Assembly (NCBI RefSeq): GCF_003481985.1 | Contig: NZ_QUMD01000004.1 | Span: 62,001-126,000, forward strand | From: Clostridium sp. OF09-36 | GTDB lineage: Bacteria > Bacillota > Clostridia > Lachnospirales > Lachnospiraceae | Reading direction: 5' to 3' | Length of the DNA stretch: 64,000 bases | Shown: piece by piece, positions 15,955-25,647 of the stretch | How the letters are laid out: each line of letters opens with the position of its first letter | Position numbering within the stretch: position 1 is the stretch's first letter | The notes under the pieces: model-generated | What the model was told of the DNA's origin: nothing | The model's database searches: none | Seen by the model: only the letters and a program-made list of their open reading frames with translations | Program-made: the position numbers and the translations under genes

Positions 15955-16850
15955 ACAATTTTAATATATTCCTGCGCATGGTACGGCAGATAACTGCCGC
16001 GCCGGTACGCTGCCACGAAATCAACCGTGGTGCAGGTTTCCGGGCCAACGGAAAAACAGGCAATGTCAGGCGGCGGCTGGATGTGCTTTAAATGGGTTTC
16101 AGTCACAAACCCGCAGCCGTAGCCTTTTGCTACCAGCTGGACCTTTGCGGCGATGTTGCTGGTCTGCAGCTTTATGATCGGGGTGATCCCGGCCGCTTTA
16201 AAAAGCTGGTCTACTGTCTGCTGGGTTCGCTGTCCCGGAGTCTGGAACAGGAATGGCTCGTCTTTTAAATATTTAAGATCCATCCATGGATATTTACAGT
16301 CGGGTTTTTGTACACCCATTTCCGCAAGCGGGTGATGATGCGGCAAGATCAGGAGCAGTTCCTCGTGGCTGATGATCTCGTAATCAATATCCGGGCTTTT
16401 TACAGGCAGATTGAAAAATGCGAGATCGGCCTCGGCATTCAGCAGCATATCTTCCAGTAAATAGGAATGTGACTCCAGAATTTCCAGCCGTACGTTGGGA
16501 TATAAGGAATTGAAAATCGGCAGGGTACAGGGAAGCATGTAGGTGCCGCGCATGGTCGGAAAGGCAATCTTTAAAGAGCCGTAATTGTTCTTTACGATGT
16601 CGTTCATTTCCTGGTCCAGCTCTTTTTTCAGGTTCAGAATCTCGGAAGCTTTTTCTACATAGCGTTCCCCGGCATAGGTGAGAACAAAACGGTGTCCCAG
16701 CTTTCGGAACAGCTTTTGTCCAAGCTCTGCCTCCAGGTTCTGGAGAAATTTTGTAAGTGTCGGCTGGGTTACATATAAAGAATTCGCAGCCTTGGTAATA
16801 TTCTGATATCTGGCGATCGCCAGGACATAAGATAAGTCTTTAAAATCCAT
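15939..16850 (-). CDS. LysR-family transcriptional regulator
   Basis: 303 residues. The N-terminal winged HTH is MDFKDLSYVLAIARYQNITK followed by AANSLYVTQPTLTKFLQNLE. The co-inducer-binding domain starts near residue 90 (GSLKIAFPTMRGTYMLP). Divergent from the PrpF-like/MatC-type pair across a 253-bp gap, the classic layout for a LysR activator and its target. The gap contains AT-rich dyads such as ATAGNNNAAACTAT, compatible with LysR boxes. The inducer is probably a small carboxylate, by analogy with the target genes. Confidence 0.9.
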   Translation of the reverse strand: MDFKDLSYVLAIARYQNITKAANSLYVTQPTLTKFLQNLEAELGQKLFRKLGHRFVLTYAGERYVEKASEILNLKKELDQEMNDIVKNNYGSLKIAFPTMRGTYMLPCTLPIFNSLYPNVRLEILESHSYLLEDMLLNAEADLAFFNLPVKSPDIDYEIISHEELLLILPHHHPLAEMGVQKPDCKYPWMDLKYLKDEPFLFQTPGQRTQQTVDQLFKAAGITPIIKLQTSNIAAKVQLVAKGYGCGFVTETHLKHIQPPPDIACFSVGPETCTTVDFVAAYRRGSYLPYHAQEYIKIVKDFT

Positions 16851-17103
16851 AAAAATCTCCCAAAAAATTTTCCTGACATGATTTTGAAATTGTGCTTTCG
16901 TTTTTGCAGTTTATTCAAGATTTCCTTATAATCTGTAAAGTTTATCATAGCATAAACTATAGATATATAGAATAGTTTAAATGAAAATTATGAATTTGTA
17001 TTACAGTTGGCCTCATGCTATGATAAAACCATAAAACGGTACCGGTTAAAAAGACCGGCGGCATGGCCAGCCGCCTTCACACACAGGTGATGGAGGAAAC
17101 GAA

Positions 17104-18258
17104 ATGCAGAATCAGAACGAACAGGTATATAAGCTCCCGGTGACGATCATGCGGGGAGGTACCAGCAAAGGAATTTACATATTAGAATCCGATCTCCCAA
17201 AAGATAAGGAAGCGTGGGATGAAATCCTGCTTCGTCTCATGGGAAGTCCGGATGCCAAACAGATCGACGGGCTTGGCGGTTCCCAGTCAGTAACAAGCAA
17301 GGTTGCGATCGTAAAGCGCTCACAGAGAGCAGATGCAGATGTGGATTATACCTTTGCACAGGTATCGGTTGATAAGCCGATCGTCAGCTACAAAGGAAAT
17401 TGCGGAAATATTTCTTCCGGTGTTGGCCCGTTTGCATTGGAAAAAGGTCTGGTCACACCGAAAGAGAACGAGACTACCGTGCGGATCTACAACACCAATA
17501 CGGGAAAAATCATTGCGGCAGATGTGAAGACCTCGGATGAAGGCGTGAATTATACAGGTGATTTTCAGATTGCCGGAGTCCCGGGAACGGCATCACCGAT
17601 CCGCCTGAAATTTATAAATCCAGCCGGAACATTAGGAAAGGGTCTGCTTCCAACCGGAAATGCAGTGGATATGCTGACTGTGCCGGACTTCGGCGAGGTG
17701 GAGGTTTCCATTGTTGATGCGGCAAATCCGCTTGTTTTTGTAAAAGCAAAGGATCTGGGGCTGACCGGAAAAGAAAATCCGGATGAATTAAATGCGGATG
17801 CAGCGAAGCTGGAGCTTCTGGAAATGGTGCGGGGACTTGCGGCAGTGAAGCTTGGCCTGATCGATGATTATAAGAAATCAGCATGGGAAACACCTGGTAT
17901 TCCGAAGATGACTTTTGTGGCAGAGTCGGATACTTACGAAACTGCAGATGGAACAACAATCCGGAAAGAAGAAATTGACCTGCTTTCCCGGATGATGTCG
18001 ATGCAGAAAACACATCCGAGTTATGCGATGACCGGAGCCATGTGCACGGCGGCAGCAGCAGTTGTGCCGGGAAGCGTGGTAGCGCAGGTCTTAAATCCGG
18101 ACACCGATACCCAGTTTATCCGCATTGGACATCCGGGCGGAGTACTGGAATGTGGAGTGGATTACCGGCCAGAGGAGAAGGAGCCGGTTATTGAAGATAC
18201 GTTTGGATTCCGCACTGCCAACCTGTTAATGGAAGGCGTTGCATCAGTCAGAAGATAA
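17104..18258 (+). CDS. PrpF-family isomerase (DUF453), 4-oxalomesaconate-tautomerase-like
   Basis: 384 residues of the PrpF superfamily (diaminopimelate-epimerase fold), cofactor-independent isomerases such as methylaconitate isomerase and oxalomesaconate tautomerase. Visible hallmarks are MRGGTSKGIYI near the N-terminus, NCGNISSGVGPFA (catalytic Cys/Ser region near 95) and IGHPGGVLE near the C-terminus. GATGGAGG precedes the ATG. Ends at a stop that overlaps the beginning of the next reading frame. With a carboxylate transporter and a divergent LysR, it likely handles an unsaturated di- or tricarboxylate. The exact substrate is open. Confidence 0.87.
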   Translation: MQNQNEQVYKLPVTIMRGGTSKGIYILESDLPKDKEAWDEILLRLMGSPDAKQIDGLGGSQSVTSKVAIVKRSQRADADVDYTFAQVSVDKPIVSYKGNCGNISSGVGPFALEKGLVTPKENETTVRIYNTNTGKIIAADVKTSDEGVNYTGDFQIAGVPGTASPIRLKFINPAGTLGKGLLPTGNAVDMLTVPDFGEVEVSIVDAANPLVFVKAKDLGLTGKENPDELNADAAKLELLEMVRGLAAVKLGLIDDYKKSAWETPGIPKMTFVAESDTYETADGTTIRKEEIDLLSRMMSMQKTHPSYAMTGAMCTAAAAVVPGSVVAQVLNPDTDTQFIRIGHPGGVLECGVDYRPEEKEPVIEDTFGFRTANLLMEGVASVRR

Positions 18259-18272
18259 TGGGGGGATATACT

Positions 18273-19058
18273 ATGGAAATGATTCGGGCAATCTTACCGC
18301 AGCTTTCTCTGCTGGTATTAATTATGGTAATCGCAGTTGGATTTGTAAAGAAAATCAATATCGGATTCTTTTCCATCGGAGCCGCCTTTTTGCTGGCGCT
18401 TCTGGGAATGGCAGTGGAGCTGCAGATCAAATCCGGCGATACCATGCGGCTGTTAAAGGCCAGCGATGTGGTAAAAGGCTTTTCCAGTTCTATGTTTGTG
18501 ACGCTGGTTGGTGTTACCTTCCTGTTTGGCATGGCAGCGGTTCTGATCCTGCTTGGATGTGCCGATGAGAAGAAAGCCATCAAGAGCATCCCGTGGGGCA
18601 CCCTGATCATGATCTGCGGTGTAGGTGTACTGGTCAACATGATCAGTCTCTTAGTCGGCATTGACCTGATCTCCGATACCCTGGCTTCCTTCATGACCGA
18701 GCATACCGCAACTCCGATCATGGCAGCCACCTCCGGAATCCTGTCCTGGGTAAGCTCCACCACCGCTGTGGTGATGCCAACCCTGTACCCGATCTCCGCG
18801 GAAATCTGCCAGCGCTTCGCCGGAGTGAATTATGTAGAACTGATCGCAGCGATCACTGCAACCTCCTTCGCAGCAGCCATCAGCCCGCTTTCTACCGGAG
18901 GTGCCATCATCATGTCCTCCTACTCCGCAGCCCGTGAGACCACCACCGAGGAAATGAACAAAATGTTCTACACCCTGTTCCTGCTTTCCGTAGCCAATGT
19001 ATGTGTCAACGTGGTTATGGCAGCAGTCGGAGTATTTGGACTGGGCGGACTCTTTTAA
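18273..19058 (+). pseudogene. MatC-type carboxylate transporter with internal deletion
   Basis: 261 residues from ATG 18273 (GGGGGG 7 nt upstream). Family members are about 420-440. The N-terminal part (two to three helices, to VTFLFGMAA) joins directly to a segment normally found much later (VLILLGCADEKKAIKSIPWG), followed by the intact C-terminal half with the SSTTAVVMPTLYP loop. About 160 residues of the middle, including one re-entrant pore region, are absent, but the frame is kept. Cotranscribed with the PrpF-like gene. As it stands it is unlikely to transport. Either a real deletion or an assembly collapse between short Ala-Ala-coding repeats. Confidence 0.7.
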
Positions 19059-19072
19059 ATCCAATATGGTTA

Positions 19073-19098
19073 CTGTTCACGCATGCGTGCCCAGCAAC
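19073..19098. repeat. Dispersed palindrome family B, copy 1
   Basis: CTGTTCACGCATGCGTGCCC followed by AGCAAC, centred on the perfect palindrome CACGCATGCGTG. A near-identical sequence in opposite orientation lies at 45584-45609. It sits between convergent genes and can form a hairpin (GTTACTG with CAGCAAC), so it may double as a terminator. Confidence 0.55.
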
Positions 19099-20129
19099 TA
19101 AATATGCTCCAACTTTCCGAATGCGACCAGCGGATCTCCGGATTTTACACCGAGACTTAAGGTGAAATAGAGGATGACACCGTCAAACGGGGCAATGCAG
19201 CGAAAGATTTCTTTGCCGGAAACATCGTTCAGAGTGCCAAGCAGGGCACCTTTTGGAACGGTTTTTCCGGCTTTTTTCATGGCAGGATACCAGAAACCGT
19301 CGGAAGGCGCTTCTGCATAAAGTGCATCGCGGACTTCGGTTTGTTCAGAATGTGCTTCTGCAGAGCGTGAGTCGTTGATTTCAGTTGGTCTTGAAAACGC
19401 TTTTGTACGAAGCGATGTCTGCTCTTGCTGGTTATCAGTTGCTTGTGAGACAGAAAGCATCCCAAGATGCTCCATCATCTCATATACATTATGTTTGCAT
19501 GCAGTTACTTCTTCTTTGCTCCACAGTCCGCGCTCTCCGCGCTCTACCAGCAGGGCCGGGATTCCGCATTGTGCGGCCCAGCTGTAGAGACCGTTTTTTG
19601 AGGTGGAGGCAACCCGGTAAGGAACCGAGAGGGCGGCTGCGGCCAGAGCGGATTGCGTTGCAAGCTTTTCCGGCACTGCCGTTGGAAAGAAAATCAGCGG
19701 AGTCAGTGCTTCGTTGACATCTCCGCCGTGCAGATCCATCAGAAAATCCGCCTCCGGGTACAGGGTTTCCTCCAGAACCTTTGCGAGCTGGCTGGAAAAG
19801 GTCTCTTCTTTACTTCCGGGAAACATCCGGTTTAGATTCTGACCGTCGGCTGGAATGATCTGTTTTGCACCGTGGTAGAAGCCTTCCGGGTTTACCAGAG
19901 GCAGAAGGATCATGCGCCCGGAAAGATTGTCAGGCTCTAATTCGTTTCCAAGGCTGCGGAGTGCTTCGATGCCGACGTATTCGCAGCCGTGTACTCCGGC
20001 GGTAACCACCAGCGTTTTTCCTGGGTGATTGCCGCAGATGACGGTCATTTGGATGGGATAGGGGCTGGTGACAGGCAGCAGAAGTGTTTGTTTTGTTCCG
20101 GTGCCGGCTTTTAAGTCAGACAGTCTCAT
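19098..20129 (-). CDS. Succinylglutamate desuccinylase/aspartoacylase-family zinc hydrolase
   Basis: 343 residues from the ATG at 20129, preceded by AAAGGAG. An ATG at 20162 overlapping the upstream gene would place that ribosome site inside the protein. Zinc ligands appear as GVHGCEYVG (HxxE) and a later His in LMDLHGGDVN. Further family marks are NLNRMFPG and VERGERGLW. Cytoplasmic. The C-terminal 60 residues form a small beta domain (IAPFDGVILYFTLSLGV). Between them lies a low-complexity insert (about 235-275) rich in Ser, Glu, Thr and Ala with repeated Glu-Ala-Xaa-Ser phrases. Last gene of a peptide/nickel-type ABC operon. Probably hydrolyses an imported N-acyl amino acid or peptide. Confidence 0.85.
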   Translation of the reverse strand: MRLSDLKAGTGTKQTLLLPVTSPYPIQMTVICGNHPGKTLVVTAGVHGCEYVGIEALRSLGNELEPDNLSGRMILLPLVNPEGFYHGAKQIIPADGQNLNRMFPGSKEETFSSQLAKVLEETLYPEADFLMDLHGGDVNEALTPLIFFPTAVPEKLATQSALAAAALSVPYRVASTSKNGLYSWAAQCGIPALLVERGERGLWSKEEVTACKHNVYEMMEHLGMLSVSQATDNQQEQTSLRTKAFSRPTEINDSRSAEAHSEQTEVRDALYAEAPSDGFWYPAMKKAGKTVPKGALLGTLNDVSGKEIFRCIAPFDGVILYFTLSLGVKSGDPLVAFGKLEHI

Positions 20130-20161
20130 AGATATAAGATCTCCTTTTGCTACATTTATCA

Positions 20162-20992
20162 TTACTCAAATTCAATGATAGAGCTCAAAAGTTTTTGCGC
20201 ATACGCATCCTTTGTTTCCGCGATGCGGAATACCGGAATGTGCTCTGTAACATGACCATGATAAAGAAACAGCACATCATCACAAAGATAGGTCACAGAA
20301 GTCAGGTCGTGTGTGATGAAAATATAGGTCAGGCCAAGCTTTTCTTGCAGGTCGCGCAGCAGGTCCATGATCTGTACCTGGGTGTGCGCATCGAGAGAAG
20401 AAATTGCCTCGTCAAACAGAATGATTTCCGGCTGGCAGGCCACCGCCCGCGCAATGCAGACACGCTGCAGCTGTCCCCCGGAGAGTTCATGCGGGTAGCG
20501 GTCCGCATAGGAGGCATTGAGACCGACAAGCTCTAAAAGATGGCTTGTTTCTTCCTGCCGGTTCCATTTTGCCGGAGTGCCAGGCTGTGCGGTATTCGTG
20601 ATGCCTGCAATGCCGCCGTTGTTTTTCTGGTTCCGTTCCCTTGCTGCAAGTCCTTCTGCAATGATCTCTTTTACCCGGAACCGTGGATTGGCGGAGGTCG
20701 TGTAGTCCTGGAAGACGACGCTTAAGCGTTTCTGGAGATTCTTGCGTCCACTCCGGGAAGCATAGACAGAGGTGCCGTGGATCCGTACTTCTCCGCGGTC
20801 TGGTTTTAACAGCCCGCAGATCACGCGGCCCAGGGTGGATTTTCCGCTTCCGGATTCGCCCAGGATGCCGAGGCAGGTCCCCTGTGGAACGCGCAGGGAT
20901 ACATCAAAGAGAATCTGGTCACGGCTGGTGCCGAAGAGTTTTTCCTGGCGTTCACTGCGGAAGCTGACACAGATATCGTTTAATTCTAGCAT
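20162..20992 (-). CDS. Oligopeptide/nickel-type ABC ATPase (DppF/NikE-like)
   Basis: 276 residues. Walker A GESGSGKST, signature LSGGQLQRVCIARA and Walker B IILFDEAISSLD are intact, followed by the H-loop FITHDL. A 35-residue Gln/Asn/Gly-rich insertion sits before the signature. Overlaps the upstream ATPase gene by 7 bp, so translation is coupled. Pairs with that ATPase to drive the two permeases. Confidence 0.9.
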   Translation of the reverse strand: MLELNDICVSFRSERQEKLFGTSRDQILFDVSLRVPQGTCLGILGESGSGKSTLGRVICGLLKPDRGEVRIHGTSVYASRSGRKNLQKRLSVVFQDYTTSANPRFRVKEIIAEGLAARERNQKNNGGIAGITNTAQPGTPAKWNRQEETSHLLELVGLNASYADRYPHELSGGQLQRVCIARAVACQPEIILFDEAISSLDAHTQVQIMDLLRDLQEKLGLTYIFITHDLTSVTYLCDDVLFLYHGHVTEHIPVFRIAETKDAYAQKLLSSIIEFE

Positions 20993-21924
20993 GCGGCATT
21001 CTCCTTTCTATTCAAAATCTGGCTTTCGTCCAGAAACTGTTTCTCATTCAGAAGTCCTTTTTCATTCAAAACCTGGCTTCTATTCAGGATCTGGTTTTGG
21101 CTCAAAATTGGGTCTCCGTGCAAAACCTGGCGGTAGCGGTGCATCACGGCAGAACGTTTTTCTACCAGCATCCGGGTGTATGGATCGTTGGCATGCATGA
21201 GAATGTGTTCGAAGGTCCCGCTGTCCACGATATGTCCGCTGTTCATGACCAGAACGCGGTCAGCCACTTTTGAGATCGCACCCAGGTCATGCGTGATAAA
21301 CAGCATGGCGGTGTGTTTTTCTTTTTTGATCCGGACAAATTCCTCTAAAATCTCGTACTGGGTGATCGCATCAATGGCGGTGGTAGGCTCATCGGCGATC
21401 AGAAGTTCCGGCTCTAAGGCCATGGCGATGCCGATCATGATACGCTGCAGCATACCTCCGGAGAGCTGGTGCGGATATTTTTCCAGTACTTCCTCCCCGT
21501 TTCGGATCCGCATCTGCGCCAGGATTTCCAGAGAGTGGGAGCGGATTTCCTGTGCGCTCCATGTGGTATGGGTGGCGAAGGTCTCTGCCATCTGGCTTCC
21601 GATGCGGTAGAGCGGGTCAAAGCAGGTCATGGGATTTTGCAGCACCATGGTGATACGGCTGCCGCGCAGACGGCGCAGCTCTTCTTTGGATTCCCGCAAA
21701 AGATCCTGCCCGTCGAAGATGGCACGGCCGGAAATCTGGAAATTTTTGTCCAGCAGACCGAGCACAGACTTTACGGTCATGCTTTTTCCGCTTCCAGATT
21801 CTCCGAGAATCCCCAGACATTCGCCGGGATGGACTTCAAAGCTTACCTCTTCCACCAGCTTTTTGGAACTTTTACGCTGGGTGAGTGTTACATTTAAATT
21901 TTCAACCTTTAAGATCGCAGACAT
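20986..21924 (-). CDS. Oligopeptide/nickel-type ABC ATPase (DppD/NikD-like) with repeat tail
   Basis: 312 residues. Walker A GESGSGKSM, signature LSGGMLQRIMIGIAMA, Walker B LLIADEPTTAID and FITHDLGAISKVADR are present. After the usual end of such proteins (near MHRYRQVLHGD) a tail of about 45 residues repeats a seven-residue phrase (ILNRSQ, VLNEKG, LLNEKQ, FLDESQ, ILNRKE), encoded by degenerate 21-bp tandem repeats at about 21000-21125. The tail could form a short coiled coil; its job is unknown. Confidence 0.9.
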   Translation of the reverse strand: MSAILKVENLNVTLTQRKSSKKLVEEVSFEVHPGECLGILGESGSGKSMTVKSVLGLLDKNFQISGRAIFDGQDLLRESKEELRRLRGSRITMVLQNPMTCFDPLYRIGSQMAETFATHTTWSAQEIRSHSLEILAQMRIRNGEEVLEKYPHQLSGGMLQRIMIGIAMALEPELLIADEPTTAIDAITQYEILEEFVRIKKEKHTAMLFITHDLGAISKVADRVLVMNSGHIVDSGTFEHILMHANDPYTRMLVEKRSAVMHRYRQVLHGDPILSQNQILNRSQVLNEKGLLNEKQFLDESQILNRKENAAC

Positions 21925-21927
21925 GGA

Positions 21928-22749
21928 TTACAGCACCTCCTTTGGATCCAGCACATCGCGGATGGCATCGCCCATCAGGTTGAAGGCAGATACCAGAATG
22001 ACAATGGCGATACCCGGCACCAGCATCTGCGCCGGATTGCTGGTCAGGACATTTTTCGCTTCACTGAGCATGGCACCCCATTCCGGGGTAGGAGCCTGGA
22101 CACCGAGTCCCAGAAAGGACAGGGTAGAAATGTTGATGATGGCCCAGCCGACATCGAGGGAAGAAAGCACAGCCAGGTCAGCCGCGATGGAAGGGACCAG
22201 ATGCCGGAAGAGGATGAAACGTTCCGGTGTGCCGATGCAGCGGGAAAACTGGACAAAGTTCCGGTCGCGGTACTGCATGACACCGGTGCGGATCATGCGG
22301 GCGTACCAGGCCCACTTGATGAAGACATTGGCCAGGATCACGTTCTGCACGTTGATGCCAAGGAGTGCCACAACGGCAAATACCATGATCTGGCTCGGAA
22401 AGGAAAGCATTACATCAACCACGCGCATGATCAGCTCCTCCGTGATCCCGCGGAAATATCCGGCTAAAAGTCCCATCAGAGCGCCCAGGCCGATGGTGCC
22501 AAGCATGGTAAGGACAGCCAGACCCAGCGTCGGCCGGATGCCGTAGATCATGCGGGAGAGAATGCAGCGTCCCAGATTGTCCGTTCCAAGCGGATATTCC
22601 CTGCTGAAGTGCGCAAATTTGTTGAGAATGTTGGTGGCATATGGGTCGTGCGGGGCAATGACCGGGGCAAAAATTCCGATGAGGGCCACGATCAGAACCA
22701 GGCTGACCGTACCGACGGCCGTTTTATTATGAAGAAAACGATGAAGCAT
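21928..22749 (-). CDS. Oligopeptide/nickel-type ABC permease (DppC/NikC-like)
   Basis: 273 residues with about six membrane helices, BPD_transp_1 family. The N-terminal TM plus HPYATNILNKF and YPLGTDNLGRCILSRMIYG are characteristic of the DppC class. The ATPase-coupling EAA-like region is near CIGTPERFILFRHLVP. Packed 3 bp from the DppD-like gene and 2 bp from the DppB-like gene. Confidence 0.9.
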   Translation of the reverse strand: MLHRFLHNKTAVGTVSLVLIVALIGIFAPVIAPHDPYATNILNKFAHFSREYPLGTDNLGRCILSRMIYGIRPTLGLAVLTMLGTIGLGALMGLLAGYFRGITEELIMRVVDVMLSFPSQIMVFAVVALLGINVQNVILANVFIKWAWYARMIRTGVMQYRDRNFVQFSRCIGTPERFILFRHLVPSIAADLAVLSSLDVGWAIINISTLSFLGLGVQAPTPEWGAMLSEAKNVLTSNPAQMLVPGIAIVILVSAFNLMGDAIRDVLDPKEVL

Positions 22750-22751
22750 GA

Positions 22752-23693
22752 TTAGTGACTCTCCTTTCTCATACGTGGATCCGACACTGTCTGAAGGATA
22801 TCGAACAGCAGATTAAATACAACGAATAAAACACCGATCAAAAGTACATAGGTCTGGATAACCGGGTAATCGCGGTTGAAAATAGAACTGATGCAAAGCG
22901 TTCCAAGTCCCGGCCATGCAAACACGTTTTCCACGACAATGGTTCCGGAGATCAGCTGCGGGATGCTCATACCGATGGCGACGATGCAGGTGTGCATGGA
23001 GTTTTTCAGGATATGTTTTACCAGGATGGATTTCTGCGGAAGTCCGCGCACATTGGCGTAGAGTACATAATCCTGTTTCATGTTTTCCAGCATGTTGTTG
23101 CGGATCAGACGGATGTAGGTGGAAATATAGCTTAACGATACGGTGAAAGCGGGCAGGATCAGATGTTTCAGGGTCCCGTTTCCGCTGGTCGGCAGAAGAT
23201 CCAGCTTAATGGAAACCAGCCACATCAAGAGTAGTCCAATCCAGTAAGCAGGCATAGCGGTAGTCATAAAGACGATGCCGCGCATGATCCGGTCAAACCA
23301 GCCATCTTTGTATACGGCACAAAGAAAGCCAATCGGCAGGCTTAAGAGAATCACCATGACCAGGGACGCTCCGGCAAGCTGCAGGGTGGCAGGCATGCAG
23401 CGGAGCAGTTCTCCGGCAACGGTACGGGTCGGATTGACGTAGCTGATGCCGAAATTGCCGCGCAGGCAGTCAAGTACCCAGGTGAAGTAACGCACCAGAT
23501 AAGGTTTGTCGAGACCCAGTTCTGCGCGGACCTCGGCAATGGCCTCCTCTGTGATGATCGGGACCTGGCGGACACGCAAGGCAACCTCTGCCGGATCAGA
23601 CGGGATCAGGTTGATAAATACAAAGCATACAAATGATATAATAAGAAGAAGCGGGATCGCAGACAGGATCCGTTTTATGATATATGGTTTCAA
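22752..23693 (-). CDS. Oligopeptide/nickel-type ABC permease (DppB/NikB-like)
   Basis: 313 residues from a TTG at 23693, chosen because GGGAGG stands 7 nt upstream. An ATG five codons earlier overlaps that ribosome site and has none of its own. BPD_transp_1 family with the N-terminal helix KPYIIKRILSAIPLLLIISF, a conserved LGLDKPYLVRYFTW stretch and a coupling loop at RGLPQKSILVKHILKN. Heterodimer partner of the DppC-like permease. Confidence 0.9.
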   Translation of the reverse strand: MKPYIIKRILSAIPLLLIISFVCFVFINLIPSDPAEVALRVRQVPIITEEAIAEVRAELGLDKPYLVRYFTWVLDCLRGNFGISYVNPTRTVAGELLRCMPATLQLAGASLVMVILLSLPIGFLCAVYKDGWFDRIMRGIVFMTTAMPAYWIGLLLMWLVSIKLDLLPTSGNGTLKHLILPAFTVSLSYISTYIRLIRNNMLENMKQDYVLYANVRGLPQKSILVKHILKNSMHTCIVAIGMSIPQLISGTIVVENVFAWPGLGTLCISSIFNRDYPVIQTYVLLIGVLFVVFNLLFDILQTVSDPRMRKESH

Positions 23694-23755
23694 GATAATA
23701 CCTCCCATGGAAAAACAGATATGTCAGTCACAAAGACACAACATGCAATGCAAGG

Positions 23756-23782
23756 AAAGCCGCCTCAAAGGAGACGGCTTCC
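23756..23782 (-). terminator. Intra-operon hairpin between binding protein and permeases
   Basis: AAGCCGCCTC and GAGACGGCTT (with one mismatch) form a stem around AAAG. Read on the minus strand, it lies just after the binding-protein gene and before the permeases, without a long T-tract. Probably a partial terminator or stabilising hairpin. Confidence 0.55.
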
Positions 23783-23820
23783 TGTATAGGTTTCGCTGAT
23801 TTGAAGCTTTTTCATCCGCC

Positions 23821-25445
23821 TTAGAAGGAGAAATCCTGGAACGGAACCTCGTACTGAGTCTGGGTGAAGTGGAAGCCTTTCATATCGGAGCGGTAGATTG
23901 CCTTGTTGCATTCGTAGGTCAGCGGGATGTAGACCGCATCTTCATGCAGATGGGTCAGCACGTAGGTGTAAAGCTCCTGACGCCGTGCCTCATCAGTCGT
24001 GATGAGGATTTCGGTAATGGCAGAGTCAATCTCAGCCTTATCCTCAAGACCAAGCTGTGCTGCATAGTCACCGTATACCGGGGCGCGCATTGCCGCAAGG
24101 GAAGACTGCGGATCGTACGGGGTACCCCAGCAGATGTTGAACACCATGTCAAAGTTACCGGCCTTCATGTTATCGCGGTAAGACTGTTCCTCCTCGCCGT
24201 GGATATTTAAGGAAACACCGATAGTCTGGTATTCGCTCTGCAGATACTCAGCAATGGACTTCTCAGTTACACTGTCACTGTTGTAGAGTAAGTCAATGTT
24301 TAACTGCTTGCCGTCTTTTTCACGGACATTGCCGGAACCCATTTTCCAGCCAGCATCATCGAGAATCTGTCCTGCAAGGGTTAAGTCGTAGGCATACGGC
24401 TCCAGATCGATGTTGCAGTATGGGACTGTGGTGGCAAATAAGGTATCAGCCGGTTTTTCCAGACCGTAAAAGATACCGTCAGAGATATTCTGCTTGTTGG
24501 TCGCATGCTGAAGGGCAATGCGGACTTCCTTCTCGGAGAGAATGTCAGAGGTGGTATTCAGGACGATCTGTCTGGTAGAGGTCGGATCAGAGAGCTCCAC
24601 GGTGAATTTATCACTGTCTAAATACTGGTTGATCGCATCTGCATCGATCATATTCTTTCCGAAGATCATATCGATCTCGCCTTTTTCCAGTGCCAGGATA
24701 CGGGTCTGGTTATCCGGGATAACCTTTACGGTAATGGTTTTGATCGCCGGCTGCTCGCCCCAGTAGGTCGGGTTTGCCTTGAATACGGCATACTCGTCGG
24801 TCACGAACTCATCCAGCACATACGGGCCGGTACCGATGTAAGCCTCCACGCCGTCCTTGGTGCTTCCGTCTTTCATGGCTTTCGGGGAGATCATGGCGAA
24901 CGGTCTGGTAACACCAAGCTCGGTTAAGAGCGGATAATACGGCTCAGACAGTTCGATCACAAAAGTATTTTCATCCGGAGCGCTTACGCCGACTAACAGA
25001 TGCATCATCTCCAGCCAGGTGTGGCGGTCTTTATTCTCCAGGATTGCATCGAAGTTTGCCTTGATCGCGTACGCGTCACATTTCTCACCATCGGAGAAGG
25101 TGACACCCGGGCGGATGTGGAAGGTGTATACCTTACCATCCTCGCTGACATCCCAGCTTTCTGCCAGGCAGCCTTCAAAGCCATCGGCGGTGATGTTGAC
25201 AAGACCCTCGTAGAGCATTTCCTGTGCGTACATCTCGCCGGCATATAAATGCGGGTTTAAATCGCGGATATCGCGGTAGTTTACAAAGACCAGGTCTTCT
25301 TTTTTTGTATCAGCAGTTCCCGTTGTCTCTGCGGAAGAATCCGCAGCAGTGGTGGATGCAGAGTCAGACGCGGATGAACCGCAGCCGCTTAATACGGCGG
25401 TGCCTAAGAGACCTGCAAGAAGCAGAGTGCCCCATCTTTTTTCAT
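23821..25445 (-). CDS. Peptide/nickel ABC transporter binding lipoprotein, one base missing near start
   Basis: About 541 residues after repair. SBP_bac_5 family, closest in look to the nickel-type NikA group (CWGTPYDPQSSLAAMR, STRQIVLNT). A lipobox LSGC follows a hydrophobic signal (LLLAGLLGTAVLSGC), so it is an extracellular lipoprotein. The natural start is ATG at 25443-25445, with AGGAGG at 25455-25460. The A-tract after the ATG (25437-25442) has six A where seven are needed to enter the downstream frame. As written, the frame runs upstream without a ribosome site into 25518. First gene of the operon. A LysR gene upstream on the same strand may control it. Confidence 0.85.
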
Positions 25446-25647
25446 AATCAGTTTCCTCCTGTGTAAAAAAATAAGTAATTGCCTTGGCACTGTTTGGTAT
25501 AGGATAACAGCAACACAAACAACTAGGTTTCGATTGGTCCGGCTTATGCGGACGTCTGGAAGTATAACACAGGTTAGCGGTTGCTTACTACTGATGAATT
25601 TGGAGGGGCTTAGTTATTCTAAATTGTTATAACCAGAAGAAATTTTG

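Noticed and set aside
25437..25445. Phase-variable poly-A tract controlling the binding-protein start
   Set aside because: The tract is only six to seven A. Similar one-base losses occur in essential genes in this window, so sequence error is simpler.
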